A DNA stretch of 7,158 bases from Bacteroidota bacterium (GTDB lineage Bacteria > Bacteroidota > Bacteroidia > M30B66): assembly GCA_947497195.1 (NCBI GenBank), contig CANMGM010000115.1, positions 1 to 7,158 of the forward strand, written 5' to 3'. A model generated the notes under the pieces. It was given only the letters and a program-made list of their open reading frames with translations, ran no database searches and was not told the origin of the DNA. The position numbers were made by a program, and so were the translations under genes. Below are positions 6,143 to 7,158 of this stretch, one piece after another (within the stretch, counting starts at the first letter, position 1; each line of letters begins with the position of its first letter).

Positions 6143-6348
6143 ACAATCTGAAAGTATTTAAAGCCATGGAGTGGTTCTGGCTCATTATTGCAGTGGCCAT
6201 GGCCGGTTTGAGTATCGGAATGTTGATTAATGCATCGTTTGATGCGGCCAAAATGCCCCTGTTTGGAACCTTCTGCTCGGCTATTTTGTATTCGCTGCGA
6301 CGTTACCAGCGAAAGAAGGCTGAGAAAGGCGAAAATGCCCATAAGTAA
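6139..6348 (+). CDS. Small two-helix membrane protein, uncharacterised
   Basis: The product is 69 residues long and not recognised as a named family. It has two hydrophobic segments, about 11-31 (WFWLIIAVAMAGLSIGMLI, with a GxxxG spacing at Gly23 and Gly27) and about 40-53, joined by a short polar turn (NASFDAAK). The end is strongly basic (RRYQRKKAEKGENAHK). By the positive-inside rule both ends would face the cytoplasm and the turn the periplasm. The ATG overlaps the lptC stop as ATGA, so translation is very likely coupled to lptC, which argues for a real gene despite its size. It is the last gene of the operon. A link to LPS export or to inner-membrane organisation is only inferred from position. 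Confidence 0.7.
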   Translation: MNNLKVFKAMEWFWLIIAVAMAGLSIGMLINASFDAAKMPLFGTFCSAILYSLRRYQRKKAEKGENAHK

Positions 6349-6385
6349 TGTTCTTGTGGAAGCGATTTACGAAAACATTTTTAGA

Positions 6386-6410
6386 GGGCATTTGCGGTAA
6401 CGCTTTGCCT
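6386..6410. terminator. Weak hairpin between convergent genes
   Basis: GGC (6387-6389) can pair with GCC (6407-6409), and GCG (6394-6396) with CGC (6401-6403), closing a GTAA loop of the stable GNRA class. An AT-rich internal loop separates the two short stems. It sits in the 77-bp gap between the coaX operon and the DUF502 gene, where both transcripts should end. Neither strand has a clear T run after it, so it is at best a weak bidirectional terminator. Confidence 0.2.
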
Positions 6411-6425
6411 AAAGCCAATTGAAAC

Positions 6426-7004
6426 TTAGATTCGCGTCACCCCTCCCGATACAATAAATTTCATTACATCCTCGGTGCTAGCATCCAAGGGTTTAATGCG
6501 AGAAGTTTCAATTAAAAACAGGTTGCCCGAAAAGTTATAGCTGTGTGGCATGTAAACGGCGCAAATTTCATCCTGAATTCCCAAGATTTTCAAATTCTTT
6601 TGGGTTATAAACCCCAGTTTGTATACACCATCCGATTCACCCATCCGCACCATAACCGGCTTGTTAAATCGTTTTTCATTGCCCATAAATGCCGACATCA
6701 AATCGCGTATAGAAGTGTAAATGAATTTAATAAGCGGAATACGTTCAAGCGCTTTGTCGATGAATTGCAAAATTGGAGTTTGGATAAGAAGTGTTCCCAT
6801 CCAGCCAAGAAAAGCTGTTCCGAGTAGCACAATAACGATGCTTGGTAAAAGTAAATCGCTGGGAAAGAGATTGCGAACAAAACGGACCGACAGATAAACA
6901 ACATAAGCGGTTAGACCTATTGGTGCTATCAATAGCAAACCTTTTATAAAGTATGCCGAAAAACGACGGATGAGTGTTTTTATAGATTGCATAAACGATT
7001 TCAT
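6426..7004 (-). CDS. DUF502 family inner-membrane protein
   Basis: The 192-residue protein fits the DUF502 family (Pfam PF04367), whose biochemical role is not established. Two membrane helices are visible (about 19-41 and 52-74), the first with the family's F-x-x-G-x-x-x-x-x-P pattern (FIKGLLLIAP). After them come IPLIKFIYTSIRDL at 89-102, a soluble part with GFITQ at 131-135, and the characteristic C-terminal core from CAVYMPHSYNFSGNL (148-162) to STEDVMKFIVSGG (176-188). Length and order agree with full-length members. The ATG overlaps the stop of the upstream gene as ATGA, which fixes the start and suggests one operon read leftwards from beyond the window. It converges with the coaX operon. 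Confidence 0.85.
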   Translation of the reverse strand: MKSFMQSIKTLIRRFSAYFIKGLLLIAPIGLTAYVVYLSVRFVRNLFPSDLLLPSIVIVLLGTAFLGWMGTLLIQTPILQFIDKALERIPLIKFIYTSIRDLMSAFMGNEKRFNKPVMVRMGESDGVYKLGFITQKNLKILGIQDEICAVYMPHSYNFSGNLFLIETSRIKPLDASTEDVMKFIVSGGVTRI

Positions 7005-7158
7005 TTTGGATTTTCTGAGAATAGCGTTTCTTCCCAGATTGTTTTATTTTCGGCCAGGTTGTAGAGGAACATTTTACCGCCATCGGTTATTTCAAGCATG
7101 TCTTTTTCCCGGCTAAAGTGAATATCGTCTAAGGTACATTCGAAAATTTGCTGAAGTG
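7001..7158 (-). CDS. Unknown protein, C-terminal 51 residues (5' end outside window)
   Basis: On the minus strand a frame is open from the right edge to a TGA at 7003-7001, giving 51 residues that begin LQQIFECTLDDIHF and end WEETLFSENPK. The stop overlaps the DUF502 start by 4 bp (ATGA), typical of co-translated neighbours. The other two minus-strand frames hit stops early. The fragment is acidic and soluble-looking, with alternating aromatic and charged residues (DGGKMFLYNLAENKTIWEE). It is too short for a family to be assigned, but its overlap and amino-acid make-up support a real gene. Confidence 0.6.
   Translation of the reverse strand, partial: LQQIFECTLDDIHFSREKDMLEITDGGKMFLYNLAENKTIWEETLFSENPK

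Noticed and set aside
6745..7083. Minus-strand open frame of 112 codons overlapping the DUF502 gene
   Set aside because: It is in a different frame from the well-supported DUF502 protein and from the upstream gene end, and it shows no motif or sensible start context.
1..7158. CRISPR arrays, insertion sequences, tRNA or rRNA genes, riboswitches, defence or toxin-antitoxin systems
   Set aside because: No regularly spaced repeats, transposase motifs, cloverleaf sequences or defence-type proteins were seen; nearly all of the window is accounted for by housekeeping and envelope genes.

Overview
The window looks like a chromosomal housekeeping stretch from a member of the Bacteroidota, probably Flavobacteriales-like. 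The grounds are: a gene pair for pyruvate dehydrogenase E1-alpha and E2 with no E1-beta gene between them, preceded by a cytidine deaminase gene; promoter-like sequences of the TAnnTTTG type in the two places where promoters are expected; start codons with no clear Shine-Dalgarno sequence; a lipoprotein-type LptC; and an outer-membrane beta-barrel protein whose mature end is predicted to start at a Gln right after the signal peptide. The species cannot be named from this sequence.

Layout from left to right. Positions 2-466 hold the C-terminal part of an unrecognised, AT-rich plus-strand gene. A convergent gap with a long inverted repeat (540-592) follows. Then comes a leftward block: cytidine deaminase (cdd, 2906-3400), PDH E1-alpha (pdhA, 1841-2839) and PDH E2 (pdhC, 593-1825). 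pdhA appears to have its own promoter in the 66-bp cdd-pdhA gap, and a perfect 12-bp palindrome lies across its upstream element. The divergent gap 3401-3520 separates cdd from a rightward, tightly overlapping operon: coaX (type III pantothenate kinase), an outer-membrane beta-barrel protein, lptC, and a 69-residue two-helix membrane protein. The neighbouring genes overlap by 29, 1 and 4 bp. Facing this operon from the right edge are a DUF502 membrane protein (6426-7004) and the last 51 codons of an upstream gene on the same strand, which overlaps it by 4 bp.

Functionally, E1-alpha and E2 make acetyl-CoA from pyruvate, and CoaX commits pantothenate to the coenzyme A that this reaction consumes, so the two divergent blocks meet at CoA metabolism. 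The coaX operon also carries envelope genes: LptC moves lipopolysaccharide from the inner membrane towards the outer membrane, and the barrel protein and small membrane protein are co-expressed with it. Cytidine deaminase belongs to pyrimidine salvage.

No transposon, CRISPR array, RNA gene or defence system was seen. The most useful leads are the palindrome at the pdhA promoter, the uncharacterised barrel and small membrane protein coupled to lptC, and the compositionally different gene at the left edge.
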